Shown: piece by piece, positions 63,566 through 64,000 of the stretch
Numbering within the stretch: position 1 is the stretch's first letter
Layout: every line of letters starts with the position of its first letter
NCBI RefSeq assembly: GCF_013350005.1
Contig: NZ_JABVWW010000003.1
Location: forward strand, 248,001-312,000
Direction of reading: 5' to 3'
DNA length: 64,000 bases
DNA from: Methylocystis silviterrae
GTDB taxonomy: Bacteria; Pseudomonadota; Alphaproteobacteria; Rhizobiales; Beijerinckiaceae
The notes under the pieces: model-generated
Told to the model about the DNA's origin: nothing
Database searches by the model: none
The model's input: the letters and a program-made list of their open reading frames with translations, nothing else
Position numbers and translations under genes: made by a program

Positions 63566-64000
63566 CTAAAAAAACTCCCGCCGTCCATCGCTGGCGCAAG
63601 CGAACTCGGATAGGCGATGATTCGGTCATTGCCCGGCATATGCGGGAAGCCTCGAAAGTTGACGATATTATCGAACTTCAAGCGACAGGCTGTCGGCGAC
63701 TTATCGCATCCCGCCGTCAGGACAACGACGTCTCCGGCGAGAATCGCGCCGCCTGGCGGCGTCCACAGCGTGACGGTCGCGCGAAAATTTTCCTGCCAAT
63801 GCGATTTGATCGTGAAACGGGCATTCTCATTCGCGCCGCTTATGAAGGTCAGCGCGCCGCCTGCAAAGAAGCCGCAGTCGAAAAGTTCGGAAAGATCCAT
63901 GTCGATTGCGCCGCCGACGAAGGCGGCGATGACGCTCGTCGCGTGAAAGCCGGGCGCCATGACGTCGAAGCCGCAGCGCGCGTCGCCGAGATCCGCCGAA
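63562..64000 (-). CDS. DUF2163 tail protein, 3' part (GTA gp13-like), cut by window edge
   Basis: The open frame enters from beyond the right edge. The visible 145 residues begin ADLGDARCGFDVMAPGF, the conserved D-L-G-D-x-R-C-G motif of the DUF2163 family, and continue TLWTPPGGAILAGDVVVLTA, GCDKSPTACRLKFDNIVNFR and GFPHMPGNDRIIAYPSS with four likely metal or disulfide cysteines. DUF2163 (rcc01696 in RcGTA) is an iron-sulfur-containing baseplate hub component. The gene order DUF2163, NlpC/P60, TIM-barrel hub is that of RcGTA. Confidence 0.92.
   Translation of the reverse strand, partial: SADLGDARCGFDVMAPGFHATSVIAAFVGGAIDMDLSELFDCGFFAGGALTFISGANENARFTIKSHWQENFRATVTLWTPPGGAILAGDVVVLTAGCDKSPTACRLKFDNIVNFRGFPHMPGNDRIIAYPSSLAPAMDGGSFFS

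Overview
The window reads as GC-rich alphaproteobacterial DNA. The gene families point to the Hyphomicrobiales, possibly a Methylocystis/Beijerinckiaceae-type organism: a NUDIX NAD regulator, DUF3126, DUF2252, an HWE/HisKA_2 kinase, DUF3309 miniproteins, a DUF932/ParB plasmid relic and Rhodobacter-type gene transfer agent (GTA) genes. The genus is an inference. No CRISPR array, rRNA or intact integrase was seen.

Two halves meet at a tRNA-Lys(CTT) gene at 44259-44334. Left of the tRNA 3' end, about 1-44250 looks like an accessory, decaying island. It starts with an orphan ScpB-like gene and an AI-2E-type permease. Next is a tightly coupled operon (acyl-CoA synthetase, E1 alpha, E1 beta, E2, acyl carrier protein) followed by a ROK sugar kinase, an SbmA/YddA-like ABC protein, and GH3 and GH13 glucosidases. 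FtsH follows. The rest holds envelope, ion and stress genes: two large P-type ATPases (one fused to an OmpA peptidoglycan-binding domain), cytochrome b561, an HWE kinase, an L,D-transpeptidase, a second YddA-like transporter, VIT, CsbD, DUF2252, cupin and several miniproteins. Between them lie many relics: polX, a PRPP synthetase, a cupin, an alpha/beta hydrolase, mltF, a second VIT gene, DUF932 and parB, and pieces of IS630, ISL3, IS6, IS3 and possibly a resolvase. Together they suggest a mobile, stress-related metabolic island that has been shuffled by insertion sequences.

Right of the tRNA, 44340-56150 looks like core genome: malate dehydrogenase, a DUF882 peptidase-like protein, a ClpP-like secreted protein, a NUDIX/phosphatase/HD-hydrolase cluster, Tag glycosylase, a tandem DUF3126 protein and a PhoPQ-like two-component system. 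From 56203 to the right edge, all on the minus strand, is a phage-derived module. In transcription order it has DUF2163, an NlpC/P60 peptidase, the TIM-barrel tail hub, a DUF2793 glycine-rich tail protein, an amidase endolysin, a holin candidate and an overlapping spanin-like pair. The first three match the distal end of the RcGTA cluster. Having the fibre-like gene and a lysis cassette directly beside them is the notable point.
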